This document shows positions 26,598-35,918 of a stretch of 64,000 nt of DNA, piece after piece (position 1 is the stretch's first letter; each line of letters begins with the position of its first letter). The stretch is taken from NCBI GenBank assembly GCA_028287285.1, contig JAQBPY010000299.1, forward strand, positions 1-64,000. The letters run 5' to 3'. This DNA is from Gemmatimonadota bacterium. GTDB taxonomy: Bacteria; Gemmatimonadota; Gemmatimonadetes; Gemmatimonadales; Gemmatimonadaceae. The notes under the pieces are model-generated. The model was not told the DNA's origin and did not search any database. It was given only the letters and a program-made list of their open reading frames with translations. Made by a program: the position numbers and the translations under genes.

Positions 26598-28541
26598 ATG
26601 ACGCAGATATCCATTGGCGCCGTCGGCGTCGAATTTGGCGCGACGACGCTCTTTACCGACATCACGGTGACGATCAGCGCCGGCGAGCGCTGGGGAGTGG
26701 TGGGGCGGAACGGGACGGGCAAGACTACGCTGTTCAGGCTCATGACGGGCGATTTGGCTCCGTCCAAAGGCACAGTCGCTCGGCAAACGGGTTTGGTTGT
26801 GTCACTGTTAGGACAGCATCGCGACTATGGCGAAGCAACGACCGTGTGGGAAGCCGCCGCCGGTCCATTCGCAGAGCTGCTTGCATTGGAGATATCGCTG
26901 GCGGAACAGGCGCATGCGCTTGCCGACGTGCACGACGAAGCCGCCCTGACAAAGTATGGCCGCGATCTGGAGCGGTTCGAGCGCGAGGGTGGATACACCA
27001 TTGCGCCGCGTGTGGATGCCGTGCTTCAGGGCCTTGGCTTCGATGCGACTGCGGCACGCACGCAGATGCTCACCACCCTCAGCGGCGGCGAGCGCGGGCG
27101 TGTTGGCCTTGCTCGCCAGCTGGTGGCGCCGTCCGACATTCTGCTGCTCGACGAACCGACCAACCACCTGGACCTCGAGACCACGCAGTGGCTCGAGGAG
27201 TATCTGCGGGAAACGGAGCGCACGGTGGTGCTCATCAGCCACGATCGCGCCTTTCTGGCGGCGGTGGTGGATCACGTGCTGCACTTTGAGGGAGGAAGCG
27301 CCGAAGCCTATACGGGCGGCTACGAATCATTCATCATGCAGCGCGAAGAGCGACGTCTCTCCCTGCAGCGCGCCTTCGACAAGCAGCAGAAGGTGATTGC
27401 CGCGCAGGTGGACTACATCGCGCGCAACCTTGCTGGCCAGAACACCAAACAGGCCAAGGGACGTCGCAAGCTGCTCGCGCGGCTTCCGCGACTGAGCAGC
27501 CCCGTACCGCCCGATGGCGTGATGTCACTGCGGCTGGAAGTTGCCGAGCGAGGTGGCGATCAGGTAGCGGTTGCGGAGCATGTGAAGATCGGGGTTCCTG
27601 AGCGAACGTTGATTGATGATTTCAGCGGCCGTATCATGCGCGGCGACCGGCTTGGCGTCCTGGGGCCGAACGGCTCAGGCAAGTCGACACTGCTCAAGAC
27701 GCTCGTGGGCGAGCGCGAGCCGGAAGGCGGCGAGCTCAAGGTGGGCAATTCAATCCAGGTGGCGTACTACGACCAGAATCTTGGTCAGGTGCCGTTGGAC
27801 AAGGCGCTGTACGATGTGATCAGTGAGCTGCGTCCTGCCTGGGAGCGACGGATGGTGCAGGGTCATCTGGGCCGTTTTGGATTTTCCGGCGACGAAGCGC
27901 AACGCAAGGCGGCGACATTGTCAGGCGGCGAGCGTGCGCGCGTTGCACTTGCCATGCTCATGCTGACGCGTGCCAATCTCCTGGTGCTCGACGAGCCCAC
28001 GAACCATCTGGACGTCGAAACGATCGAAATCCTGGAAGAGGCAATTGAAGCTTACGAGGGAACGATTATCCTGGTGAGCCATGATCGCGCCATGCTTCGG
28101 GCGCTGGCGTCGAAGGTATGGGTACTGCACGACCGGCACATCACGGAGTTTGACGGCAGCTTTGCGGAGTGGGAAGTGGTGAGTGAGGAACGCGCGCACG
28201 CGGCATCGGTGCGGGCGTCCGAAGAAGTGGCGCTACGGCGCGTGGATGAAAAAAAGCGCACGGCGCATCGCGAGGAGAAGTCGCAGGCCGACGATCCAAA
28301 GCGTGCGATCAAGAAGGCGCGCGAGCGCACGGACAAGGCGGAGAACGACGTGGCGGAGCTCGAGGCGGAAGTTACCCGGCTCACGACGACACTGGACGAC
28401 CCGGGGCTCTATACGCGCCGCACCGGGGTAGAAGAAGCACACAAGCTGGGCTCGGAGTTGGACAAACTGCGCAAGAAGCTGGATCGCGCGCTGGCGACGT
28501 GGGAAAAGGAAACTGCGGCACTCGAATCACTCGAGCGCTGA
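26598..28541 (+). CDS. ABC-F family ATPase (Uup-like)
   Basis: A 647-residue soluble protein with two ATPase cassettes and no membrane segment; ABC-F proteins act on ribosomes. Cassette 1 has Walker A GRNGTGKTTL, signature LSGGERGRV and Walker B LLLLDEPTNHLDLET. Cassette 2 has GPNGSGKSTL, LSGGERARV and LLVLDEPTNHLDVET. They are joined by a charged linker, and the C-terminal 100 residues form a coiled coil as in Uup. ATG 26598 starts at MTQISIGAVGVEFG. The target is not shown by sequence. Confidence 0.93.
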   Translation: MTQISIGAVGVEFGATTLFTDITVTISAGERWGVVGRNGTGKTTLFRLMTGDLAPSKGTVARQTGLVVSLLGQHRDYGEATTVWEAAAGPFAELLALEISLAEQAHALADVHDEAALTKYGRDLERFEREGGYTIAPRVDAVLQGLGFDATAARTQMLTTLSGGERGRVGLARQLVAPSDILLLDEPTNHLDLETTQWLEEYLRETERTVVLISHDRAFLAAVVDHVLHFEGGSAEAYTGGYESFIMQREERRLSLQRAFDKQQKVIAAQVDYIARNLAGQNTKQAKGRRKLLARLPRLSSPVPPDGVMSLRLEVAERGGDQVAVAEHVKIGVPERTLIDDFSGRIMRGDRLGVLGPNGSGKSTLLKTLVGEREPEGGELKVGNSIQVAYYDQNLGQVPLDKALYDVISELRPAWERRMVQGHLGRFGFSGDEAQRKAATLSGGERARVALAMLMLTRANLLVLDEPTNHLDVETIEILEEAIEAYEGTIILVSHDRAMLRALASKVWVLHDRHITEFDGSFAEWEVVSEERAHAASVRASEEVALRRVDEKKRTAHREEKSQADDPKRAIKKARERTDKAENDVAELEAEVTRLTTTLDDPGLYTRRTGVEEAHKLGSELDKLRKKLDRALATWEKETAALESLER

Positions 28542-28578
28542 GTCATCGCACTGGGAGAACTGTGAGAGAGGACGGCCT

Positions 28579-29349
28579 GTGACCCCCTGGGTCCTGCGAT
28601 TGTTGATCGCGAACGTCTTTGTGTATTTCGTGCAGCAGACGGTGCCGGGCGTCACGAACGACCTCGCGTTTGTGCCAACGCAGCTGTTCGTGCAGCCATG
28701 GACGCTCATCACGTACATGTTCCTGCACGGGAGCATCGGGCACCTGTTCTTCAACATGCTCGCACTCTACTTCTTTGGGTCGCGGGTGGAGGACCGGCTG
28801 GGGCCACCGCGTTTCTTTGCGCTCTATTTCATCAGCGGCATCGCCGGTGGACTGCTCTCGTACGTATTCTCCCCGCGCTACCCAATCATCGGTGCATCCG
28901 GCGCGGTGTTTGGCGTCAGCCTGGCCTTTGCGCGCTTCTGGCCGCGCGACCAGATCCTGATCTGGGGCATCATCCCGGTAGAAGCCCGGTGGCTCATCGT
29001 CATCATGACGGCCATGGCGCTCTTTGGCGTGGGCTCAGGGGTGGCGCACTTCGCGCATCTGGGCGGATTCCTGGGCGGATATCTCTACCTGTTGTATCTG
29101 GAGCGGAACTCCGGCGCGGCGCGATTCAAGCGACAGGTCACGTCCGGGCCGCCTCCTGATGCGCTCGCAACAACGTGGCAAAAGGTCAATCGCAACAGCA
29201 TTCACTCCGTGAACAAGGACGAAGTGAACCGCATTCTCGACAAGATCAGCGCTTCTGGAATCAAGAGCCTGACGCCGCAGGAGCGGTTGTTCCTGTCCAA
29301 CTTCGTGCCCATGGACGACCGGCCCAAACCGCCGCTGCCGCCGAGCTGA
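28579..29349 (+). CDS. Rhomboid intramembrane serine protease
   Basis: A 256-residue polytopic membrane protein with about six helices. The catalytic serine lies in GASGAVFG near residue 111 and the histidine in the last core helix (FAHLGGFLGGY); an HGSIGHLFFNML segment supplies the conserved His/Asn region. It starts with GTG 28579. The C-terminal tail carries a helical motif DEVNRILDKISASGIKSLTP often attached to rhomboids in this type of bacterium. The substrate is unknown. Confidence 0.9.
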   Translation: MTPWVLRLLIANVFVYFVQQTVPGVTNDLAFVPTQLFVQPWTLITYMFLHGSIGHLFFNMLALYFFGSRVEDRLGPPRFFALYFISGIAGGLLSYVFSPRYPIIGASGAVFGVSLAFARFWPRDQILIWGIIPVEARWLIVIMTAMALFGVGSGVAHFAHLGGFLGGYLYLLYLERNSGAARFKRQVTSGPPPDALATTWQKVNRNSIHSVNKDEVNRILDKISASGIKSLTPQERLFLSNFVPMDDRPKPPLPPS

Positions 29350-29366
29350 CGTGTGTTACAAACCCA

Positions 29367-30341
29367 CTAGAACTCGCCGATGAAGTTGATCTCCGGCTCC
29401 AGGCTGTGACCGAACTTCTCTTTCACGGCGCCCTGTGCATGGGCAATGAGCGCAATGACGTCGGCACTCGTGGCATGGCCAAGGTTCACCATGATGTTCG
29501 CGTGGATGTGCGAGATCTGCGCATCCCCGACCCTGAAGCCCTTGAGACCGCACTGATCGACAAGACGCCCCGCCCCCACGCCTTCTATCTTCTTGAAGAT
29601 GGAGCCCGCGCTCGGGTGCCAGTCGAGCCACGGGTGCCGGCCGCCCCGCCAGCTCAGGTTCTCCTGCAGGATGCGATGCATCACATCGGGCTCCTGCCGC
29701 GTCAGGTGAAACGTGGCCGCCAGCACGAAGTCGGCACGATGGTGAAGAATCGTGTCGTCGTAGCCAAAGCGCATGTAGCCGGCGTCGACGGTCTTTCGCT
29801 CGCTCTCCTGCGTGAGCAGCTCGGCGGATTCGAACACCTCCGCGATGAACATCGTCCGTTCACGCTCCGGGGCCGGCGACAGGAAATGCAGATTCTGCCA
29901 GATCGCGCCACCAACGGTGCTTGGAATACCAACGTAGTGCTCGAGGCCTGACCAGCCGCGGCGAACCGCTTCGGGAATGAGCTTTGCCATGACGGCACCA
30001 CTCTCCACCCAGAGCCGGCCATCCTCACGAAACTCGAAGTGCGAGGCCACATTGCGAATCACGAGGCCGCGCACTCCCTTGTCGGCAATCAGTACGTTCG
30101 CGCCCAGGCCGAGCACAAAAAAGGGAACCCCGGCCTCGCGCGCGGTTACGATGGCAGATGCCAGCGAATCTGCGGAATGCGCTTCATACATGAGATCGGC
30201 GGGTCCGCCAATCTTGAACGTGGTAAAGGGCGCGAGCGGTTCGTTGCGCCGGAGGTGCGGACCCGCGAGCGTATGGGCAACACGCTCGAGGGCAGCAAGG
30301 TCAATCGCAGGCGCGTTGGACGCGGAGGGGAGTGTGGACAT
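29367..30341 (-). CDS. murB: UDP-N-acetylenolpyruvoylglucosamine reductase
   Basis: An FAD enzyme of peptidoglycan precursor synthesis, reducing UDP-GlcNAc-enolpyruvate to UDP-MurNAc. The 324-residue protein has the FAD-binding FTTFKIGGPADL, LGLGANVLIADKG and GIPSTVGGAIWQN motifs, the catalytic serine in AGSIFKK near residue 240 and the C-terminal glutamate in EINFIGEF. No other cell-wall genes adjoin it. It is divergent from the M16 peptidase pair, with only 18 bases between starts. Confidence 0.9.
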   Translation of the reverse strand: MSTLPSASNAPAIDLAALERVAHTLAGPHLRRNEPLAPFTTFKIGGPADLMYEAHSADSLASAIVTAREAGVPFFVLGLGANVLIADKGVRGLVIRNVASHFEFREDGRLWVESGAVMAKLIPEAVRRGWSGLEHYVGIPSTVGGAIWQNLHFLSPAPERERTMFIAEVFESAELLTQESERKTVDAGYMRFGYDDTILHHRADFVLAATFHLTRQEPDVMHRILQENLSWRGGRHPWLDWHPSAGSIFKKIEGVGAGRLVDQCGLKGFRVGDAQISHIHANIMVNLGHATSADVIALIAHAQGAVKEKFGHSLEPEINFIGEF

Positions 30342-30359
30342 TGGCCAGGGAAAGAAATC

Positions 30360-31772
30360 ATGAACGTCGGGCAGTCGCTACTACGTCGTCCCTTTCTACG
30401 CACGACGCTCGCCACAGCGCTTGCGCTCGTTGCCGTCGCTACCTCACTCGGCGCCCAACGTGCAGAGCTGGAGAAGCGAATTCGTCGCGAAGTGTTACCA
30501 AATGGGCTCGAGGTGATCGTCGTCGAGAACCATGGGGTTCCCCTGGTGACCGTGGAGGCGGACTCGAAGAACGGATCGTTCACGCAGTCGCCCACGTATG
30601 AGGGGTTGTCGCACCTGTACGAGCACATGTTTTTCAAGGCGAACGCCACGTTCTCGCAGCCGGAAGCCTTCGTGAACCGTGCCTCCGAGCTTGGCGCCGT
30701 CTTCAATGGCACCACCCAGGAAGAGCAGGTCAACTACTACCTTACCGTGCCCTCCGACAGCACCTACCAGGCACTCGCCCTGCTGTCGTCGGCGCTGCAG
30801 TCGCCGCTCTTTCTCAAGGACGAGCTCGAACGCGAGCGTGCCGTGGTGATCGGTGAATACGATCGTGCCGAGTCCGACCCGTTCTACGCGCTGCGGACGG
30901 TGACAGGTAAAGCCCTCTGGGGCTCCGCCTGGAGCCGCAAGAACCCACTCGGCGAACGGAAGGTGATTCTTGCGACGACCCCCGAGCAGATGCGCACAAT
31001 TCAGCGAAAGTACTACGTGCCAAACAACATGGCGCTCATCGTTACCGGCGACGTGAACGGCGACTCGGTGTTTGCTGCGGCCAGAAAGCTGCTTGGCAGC
31101 TGGCCGCGCGCTGCAGATCCCTTTCAGGTAGACCCCATCCCGCCCGTGCCTGCGCTGGCAAAGAATGTCGGCATCGTGGTGGAGCAGCCGGTGAATGCCG
31201 TGCTGGTGATGATGCAGTGGCAGGGCCCGGGCGCACATGCGGACATTCCGGCCACCTACGCCGCCGACGTTTTTTCCGACGTGCTCAACCAGCCGGGCTC
31301 GCGCTTTCAGCGCAAGCTCGTGGACAGTGGGTTGTGGCAGTCGCTTGGCGTGAATTACTACACACTCAACAATGTTGGACCCATCACGATCCAGGGGGAA
31401 GTCGCACCCGACAAGCTGCGAGAGGCGGTTGCGGCGCTGAACAAGGAGCTGCTGGAGGTGGTGAAGCCCGGGTACATCACCACCGAAAACGTGGATGGAG
31501 TAAAGAAAAAGCGCATTGTGGGAACCATGGAGAGCCTGGAGCGGGCGTCGGGGTTCGCACACCAGCTTGGGTTCTGGTGGGCGGTGACCGGCCTGGACTA
31601 CTTCTTTGGATACGTGGATACGATGGCCAAGCAGACTCCCGATGATCTTCGCCGGTATGCCTCGCGATACATCATCGGCAAGCCACGCGTCACGGGCGTC
31701 CTGTTGTCGCCGGAAACGCGCCGCGCCATCAAGCTCACGGAGAGTGAGCTCGCAGGTGGAGGCGTTCCGTGA
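30360..31772 (+). CDS. M16 zinc peptidase, catalytic subunit
   Basis: A secreted peptidase of about 470 residues. A signal peptide precedes the mature start near GAQRAELEKR. The inverted zinc motif HxxEH is present as HLYEH in LSHLYEHMFF, with the distal glutamate expected in the following helix (ERERAVVIGEYDR). It is paired with the downstream M16 protein, with overlapping start and stop (GTGA), as in two-chain periplasmic M16B proteases. ATG 30360 gives the signal peptide; the longer frame to 30039 is antisense to murB. Confidence 0.9.
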   Translation: MNVGQSLLRRPFLRTTLATALALVAVATSLGAQRAELEKRIRREVLPNGLEVIVVENHGVPLVTVEADSKNGSFTQSPTYEGLSHLYEHMFFKANATFSQPEAFVNRASELGAVFNGTTQEEQVNYYLTVPSDSTYQALALLSSALQSPLFLKDELERERAVVIGEYDRAESDPFYALRTVTGKALWGSAWSRKNPLGERKVILATTPEQMRTIQRKYYVPNNMALIVTGDVNGDSVFAAARKLLGSWPRAADPFQVDPIPPVPALAKNVGIVVEQPVNAVLVMMQWQGPGAHADIPATYAADVFSDVLNQPGSRFQRKLVDSGLWQSLGVNYYTLNNVGPITIQGEVAPDKLREAVAALNKELLEVVKPGYITTENVDGVKKKRIVGTMESLERASGFAHQLGFWWAVTGLDYFFGYVDTMAKQTPDDLRRYASRYIIGKPRVTGVLLSPETRRAIKLTESELAGGGVP

Positions 31773-33118
31773 TACGCATGCGTCTGGCGACACTCGCTCT
31801 GGTCCTCCTGAGCAGCGCGGCGCGCGCGGATGCGCCGCGAGTGGCTCGTGTAATGGCGGCGATGCCCGGTGTCGCCGCAGAGACGGCGACCACCGTAAAG
31901 TTCGACGTCAACGGTGTGTCGGTGATCCTGCGCAGGAATCCGGCAAACGAAGTAGTCGTGGCGAACCTGTACCTGCTGGGCGGCGCGCGTCAGCTCACGC
32001 CGGCAAACGCCGGCATCGAGGCCATGATTCTCGCCGCAAGCGAGCGCGGAACGAAGCGTTTTCCCGGTGCGGCCGTGCGGCAGCTCACGGCGCGTCTTGG
32101 CAGCACCATCGGCATCGAGGCGAGTGACGATTGGAGTGCCATTGGCCTGCGCGCCATTCGCGCGACGTTTGATTCCACGTGGGCCATTCTGGCAGACCGG
32201 GTGGCGGCGCCAACGCTCGACCCCATCGAAGTCGGGCTGGTACGCGAGCAACTGCTCTCCGTTGCGCGCGAGCGTTCGACGTCGCCGGACGACGCGGCCT
32301 CCCAGCTCGCCGACAGTCTGCTGTACGTGAATCATCCGTACGCGGTTGCGCCCACGGGCACGCCGGAATCCATCTCCTCGCTGACCATCGCACAGCTCAG
32401 GCAGTATCACGCGCAGCAGTTCGTCACGTCGCGCATGCTGCTCGTGGTGGTGGGCAACGTCGATCGTGACCAGGTGGAGCGATTGGTGCGTGGAACCATC
32501 GCGAACCTTCCCCGGGGCACCTACCGCTGGACGCCTTCGCCACCGGTGACCACCACCGGCCGGGCGCTCGCCGTGGACAATCGTCCGCTGCCCACCAACT
32601 ACCTGTTGGGCTATGTGCCCGGCCCTGCCGCGACCAACCCTGACTACGCCGCTCTGCGGGTGGCCACGGCCATCCTCTCGGGCCGGCTGTTCACGGAGGT
32701 CCGCTCGCGCAGGAATCTCAGCTACGCGGTGGAGGCGCCGTTCATCGAGCGCGCGAATGCCGTAGGAGGGCTGTATGTCACCACGGTCGATCCCAATCAG
32801 GTGCTGCGGATCATGCGCGAGCAGCTGACGATCCTGCAGACGGAATCGGTGGAAGCCACCGGCCTGAAGCGGCTCGAGCAGCAGTTCATCACGGAGTACT
32901 ACCTCAAGAACGAGACGAACGCCGACCAGGCAAATGTGCTTGCCCGCGCGGAGCTCTATGAGGGAGACTACCGCAACGCCGACAAGTTCATGGCGGGTCT
33001 CCGTCAGGTCACTCCGGAAGACGTCCGCCGAGTGGCGCGCACGTACCTGAAGGATTTCCGTTTCGCGTATGTGGGTGACGCGAGCAAGCTCGATCGCTCA
33101 CTGCTCGCGCAGTTCTGA
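31769..33118 (+). CDS. M16 peptidase-like non-catalytic subunit
   Basis: A 449-residue partner of the preceding peptidase. It has a signal peptide (MRLATLALVLLSSAARA) but lacks HxxEH: the corresponding stretch reads NAGIEAMILAASERG. It keeps the arginine-tyrosine motif RSRRNLSYAVEA in the second half, which in heterodimeric M16B enzymes completes the substrate pocket. GTG 31769 overlaps the upstream stop; ATG 31778 is an alternative. Its 3' end overlaps hisIE on the opposite strand by 21 bases. Confidence 0.88.
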   Translation: MIRMRLATLALVLLSSAARADAPRVARVMAAMPGVAAETATTVKFDVNGVSVILRRNPANEVVVANLYLLGGARQLTPANAGIEAMILAASERGTKRFPGAAVRQLTARLGSTIGIEASDDWSAIGLRAIRATFDSTWAILADRVAAPTLDPIEVGLVREQLLSVARERSTSPDDAASQLADSLLYVNHPYAVAPTGTPESISSLTIAQLRQYHAQQFVTSRMLLVVVGNVDRDQVERLVRGTIANLPRGTYRWTPSPPVTTTGRALAVDNRPLPTNYLLGYVPGPAATNPDYAALRVATAILSGRLFTEVRSRRNLSYAVEAPFIERANAVGGLYVTTVDPNQVLRIMREQLTILQTESVEATGLKRLEQQFITEYYLKNETNADQANVLARAELYEGDYRNADKFMAGLRQVTPEDVRRVARTYLKDFRFAYVGDASKLDRSLLAQF

Positions 33119-33718
33119 CGGCCTCGCAGCCTCGTGTCGTGCGGCCAGGATAGCCTGGACGTCTGCGAGCGTGCCGCCCACAGCGTGCAACGCAACCAGG
33201 CTGTGGTAGATCACGTCGGCCGCTTCTTCCCGCGCACGGTCAACGTCGCCGTCGGCGCAGGCCGTCACGAGCTCCGCTGATTCTTCGCCAAGTTTTTTCA
33301 GGCGCAGGTTGCGATCGGTGAGGAGCTTTTGCGTGTAGCTCGGGCTCGGCGCCGCCGAAGCGCGCTGGCTGATCAGCGTGTCCAGCATGTTCAGGGCGCC
33401 GGCTGTTTCCGTGCCGAAACACGAGCGCGTGCCCGTATGACATGCCGGACCTGCAGACGTCACCCGCGCGAGCACCGCATCACCGTCGCAGTCGGCCGCC
33501 AGTGAAACGACGCGCTGCGTGTTGCCGCTCGTCGCACCCTTGTGCCACAGGCCGCGCGTGCGTGAGCGATAGTGCATCTCGCCGGTGTCCAACGTGTGCT
33601 GGAGCGCCTCGCGGTCCGCGTGCGCCACCATCAGAACTACACCTGTAGTTGAATCCTGGGTCACGACGGTGACGCTGCCGTCGCCCTTCGCAAAATCCAG
33701 CTGGTTCAAGTCGAGCAT
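33098..33718 (-). CDS. hisIE: Bifunctional phosphoribosyl-AMP cyclohydrolase / phosphoribosyl-ATP pyrophosphatase
   Basis: Catalyses the second and third steps of histidine synthesis. The N-terminal HisI part (residues 1-115) includes TRGLWHKGATSGN and the zinc ligands in DCDGDAV and ACHTGTRSCF. The C-terminal HisE part has LRLKKLGEESAELVTA and EEAADVIYHSLVAL, the magnesium-binding helices of the MazG-like pyrophosphatase. It is the last gene of the histidine operon. ATG 33718 is chosen since the upstream frame lies in a non-coding gap of 52 bases. Confidence 0.93.
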   Translation of the reverse strand: MLDLNQLDFAKGDGSVTVVTQDSTTGVVLMVAHADREALQHTLDTGEMHYRSRTRGLWHKGATSGNTQRVVSLAADCDGDAVLARVTSAGPACHTGTRSCFGTETAGALNMLDTLISQRASAAPSPSYTQKLLTDRNLRLKKLGEESAELVTACADGDVDRAREEAADVIYHSLVALHAVGGTLADVQAILAARHEAARPSELREQ

Positions 33719-33770
33719 GTCAATGTTCCCGAGGAGCCTGATTGTCGACGACACGAAGAAATGCGGCGAG

Positions 33771-34532
33771 TCACTCTTTACGCAGGAGAGATCGCACGGT
33801 CGTGGCGAGCGCCCTGTTCGTTGCAACGGCACTGCCGCCGAACGCCGTTGCCCTGCCACTCCAATCTGTAAACACCCCGCCGGCTTCGGTGATGATTGGC
33901 TGCAGGGCCGCCGCATCCCACGGTGACATGACCGGATCCACCATCACTTCTGCCCGACCCGTGGCAACAAGGAGATAGCCGAAACAATCTCCCCAGATGC
34001 GACTCACGCTGGCGGCACGGGACACACGTTGCCAGCCAGCGTGAAACTCCCGTCGTTCGCGAAAGCGCTCATCGGTTGTAAGAGCCGTTGCGTCAGCGAG
34101 GGAGGATACGGACGACACACCACAGCGCGCACCATTCCACCAGCACCCCTTGCCGGGAGCGGCAACAACAATCTCATTCACGGCCGGAAAATAGGCGGCG
34201 CCCACGAGCACGTCCTCTCCCTCACACAACGCAACGAGCGAGCCCCACAGTGGCGAGCCGCGCACGAACGACTTCGTGCCGTCGATAGGGTCAATGACCC
34301 ACCGCCGCTGTGCCCCCGGACGTTCCTCACCAAACTCCTCGCCGAGTATGCCGTCTGCGGGATGGAGACGATTGACCCATTCCCGCGCCGCGGTCTCGGC
34401 CGCACGGTCTGCCACCGTAACAGGCGACCCATCCGCCTTGATCTCGACGTGGAGATGCGAGCGATAGTGCCGGAGCGCGATGTCGCCGGTGAGACGGGCC
34501 AGCTCCGACGCAGCGTCGAGAAGCGTGCTCAC
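33771..34532 (-). CDS. hisN: Histidinol-phosphate phosphatase, inositol monophosphatase type
   Basis: A 253-residue magnesium phosphatase of the IMPase fold that probably removes phosphate from histidinol phosphate. Family motifs are GEEFGEE, the metal-binding WVIDPIDGTKSFVRG near residue 83 and the C-terminal DPVMSPWDAAALQPIITEAGG. GTG 34532 overlaps the hisF stop. The location between hisF and hisIE supports the histidine role, since the hisB here encodes only the dehydratase. Confidence 0.88.
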   Translation of the reverse strand: MSTLLDAASELARLTGDIALRHYRSHLHVEIKADGSPVTVADRAAETAAREWVNRLHPADGILGEEFGEERPGAQRRWVIDPIDGTKSFVRGSPLWGSLVALCEGEDVLVGAAYFPAVNEIVVAAPGKGCWWNGARCGVSSVSSLADATALTTDERFRERREFHAGWQRVSRAASVSRIWGDCFGYLLVATGRAEVMVDPVMSPWDAAALQPIITEAGGVFTDWSGRATAFGGSAVATNRALATTVRSLLRKE

Positions 34533-35287
34533 GCCGCGCGCACCATGAGATGCACCCGGCGCATGGCATCCTTGATCTCGCCAACGGTCGTTATGCCATC
34601 GTGCAGGATGCCGGCAACGAGCGCTGCATCCGCACCACCATGCTGAAACACGTCGCACACATGCTGCAGCGAGCCCGCGCCACCCGAGGCGACCACCGGC
34701 ACGTCCACCGCTGACGACACGGCACGCGTGAGCTCGATATCGTAACCGGTGCGCGCACCATCCTGATCGATGCTCGTCAGCAGGATCTCACCGGCCCCTC
34801 GGCGGACGCATTCGGCCGCCCACCTGATCGCGTCGAGCTCCGTGCGCTCACGTCCGCCTTTCACGTGCACGAACCAGTGCGATCCTTCACGTTTGGCATC
34901 AATACTGGCTACCACACACTGCGATCCAAAGCGCCGCGCCGATTCCGTGAGCACTTCCGGCCGAACAACCGCAGCGGAATTGATGCTCACCTTGTCTGCA
35001 CCGGCGCGCAACGCGCTGCCCACATCGTCGGCAGAGCGAATGCCACCACCCAGGGTGAGTGGAATGAATAGACGCTCCGCGGTACGACGGGCGACGTCGA
35101 GCAGCGTTCCACGTTCCTCTGCGCTCGCGGAGATGTCCAGCAGCACGATTTCGTCGGCGCCGGCCAGCTCATAGCGAGTTGCCAGCTCTACTGGATCGCC
35201 AACGTCCCGAAGGTTCACGAACGACGTGCCTTTCACCACACGTCCTCCGCGGACGTCAAGGCACACGACGACGCGTTTGGTCAGCAT
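34529..35287 (-). CDS. hisF: Imidazole glycerol phosphate synthase, cyclase subunit
   Basis: The TIM-barrel subunit that, with ammonia from HisH, forms imidazole glycerol phosphate and AICAR. The 252-residue protein begins MLTKRVVVCLDVRGGRVVKG with the catalytic aspartate near residue 11; the second catalytic aspartate lies in SIDQDGARTGYDIEL. It follows hisB after a 63-base gap that contains a family-1 repeat. Its stop overlaps hisN. Confidence 0.96.
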   Translation of the reverse strand: MLTKRVVVCLDVRGGRVVKGTSFVNLRDVGDPVELATRYELAGADEIVLLDISASAEERGTLLDVARRTAERLFIPLTLGGGIRSADDVGSALRAGADKVSINSAAVVRPEVLTESARRFGSQCVVASIDAKREGSHWFVHVKGGRERTELDAIRWAAECVRRGAGEILLTSIDQDGARTGYDIELTRAVSSAVDVPVVASGGAGSLQHVCDVFQHGGADAALVAGILHDGITTVGEIKDAMRRVHLMVRAA

Positions 35288-35307
35288 GTTCCCCCGGGCA
35301 AGAAAAA

Positions 35308-35357
35308 CAGGTCCTTCGCTGCGTTCAGGACGACAACTTTGTCGGCCATATCAGGAC
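35308..35357. repeat. Intergenic palindromic repeat, family 1, copy c (inside the his operon)
   Basis: CAGGTCCTTCGCTGCGTTCA and GGACGACA, then TCAGGAC, which contains the hisB stop codon. It sits in the only sizeable gap within the front part of the operon and may act as a processing or stability hairpin. Confidence 0.7.
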
Positions 35358-35896
35358 GCACCGTTGATACGGAGTGCTATCGCGCCCTTGGTGCTGAACA
35401 CGGCGCCCGAATCAACAAACGCGTCGCGCACGGCAAGACCAAGTGCCTTGAACGCCGCCTCCACGATATGGTGCCGGTCCGTGCCGCGCAGCACCCGCAC
35501 GTGCAGTGTGGCGCCTGCATTGTCACTGAACGAACGCATCCAGTGATCATACAGGCCGCTCGGCAACGGCCCCCGGTAATACGGACGTCCGCCCAGGTCG
35601 AGCGCGCAGTGTACCAGCGCGTCATCCATTGGAATTGTGCGATCGCCGTATCGGGCTGCCGTGGCGGGCAGCAGCGCCCTCATTGCCGCACCAACACAAA
35701 TGCCAACGTCCTCGATGAGGTGATGCCTGAGATCACCCGTGGCCGTGAGAGACAGATCGAGCCCGCTGTACCGCGAAAAGGCCACGAGCATGTGATCGAA
35801 AAAAGGCAGCCCTGTAGAAACGCCGGCAGCACCCGTGCCAACGGTCAGCTCGCAACGAATGTTCGTTTCCCTGGTTTCACGAGCCACGACGGTCAT
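35351..35896 (-). CDS. hisB: Imidazoleglycerol-phosphate dehydratase
   Basis: A manganese enzyme that dehydrates imidazole glycerol phosphate. The 181-residue protein shows the metal-binding LPFFDHMLVAFSRYSG and DLRHHLIEDVGICVG, and a second copy of the HHIVEAAFKALG motif. There is no phosphatase domain, unlike the fused enterobacterial HisB, so HisN supplies that step. ATG 35896 gives MTVVARETRETNI. It lies 22 bases downstream of hisA. Confidence 0.95.
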   Translation of the reverse strand: MTVVARETRETNIRCELTVGTGAAGVSTGLPFFDHMLVAFSRYSGLDLSLTATGDLRHHLIEDVGICVGAAMRALLPATAARYGDRTIPMDDALVHCALDLGGRPYYRGPLPSGLYDHWMRSFSDNAGATLHVRVLRGTDRHHIVEAAFKALGLAVRDAFVDSGAVFSTKGAIALRINGAS

Positions 35897-35918
35897 TGGA
35901 CACTCCACGAGTGAAAAA

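Noticed and set aside
30495-31793. 432-residue minus-strand open frame
   Set aside because: It mirrors the M16 peptidase gene; the plus-strand frame has signal peptide and HxxEH motif.
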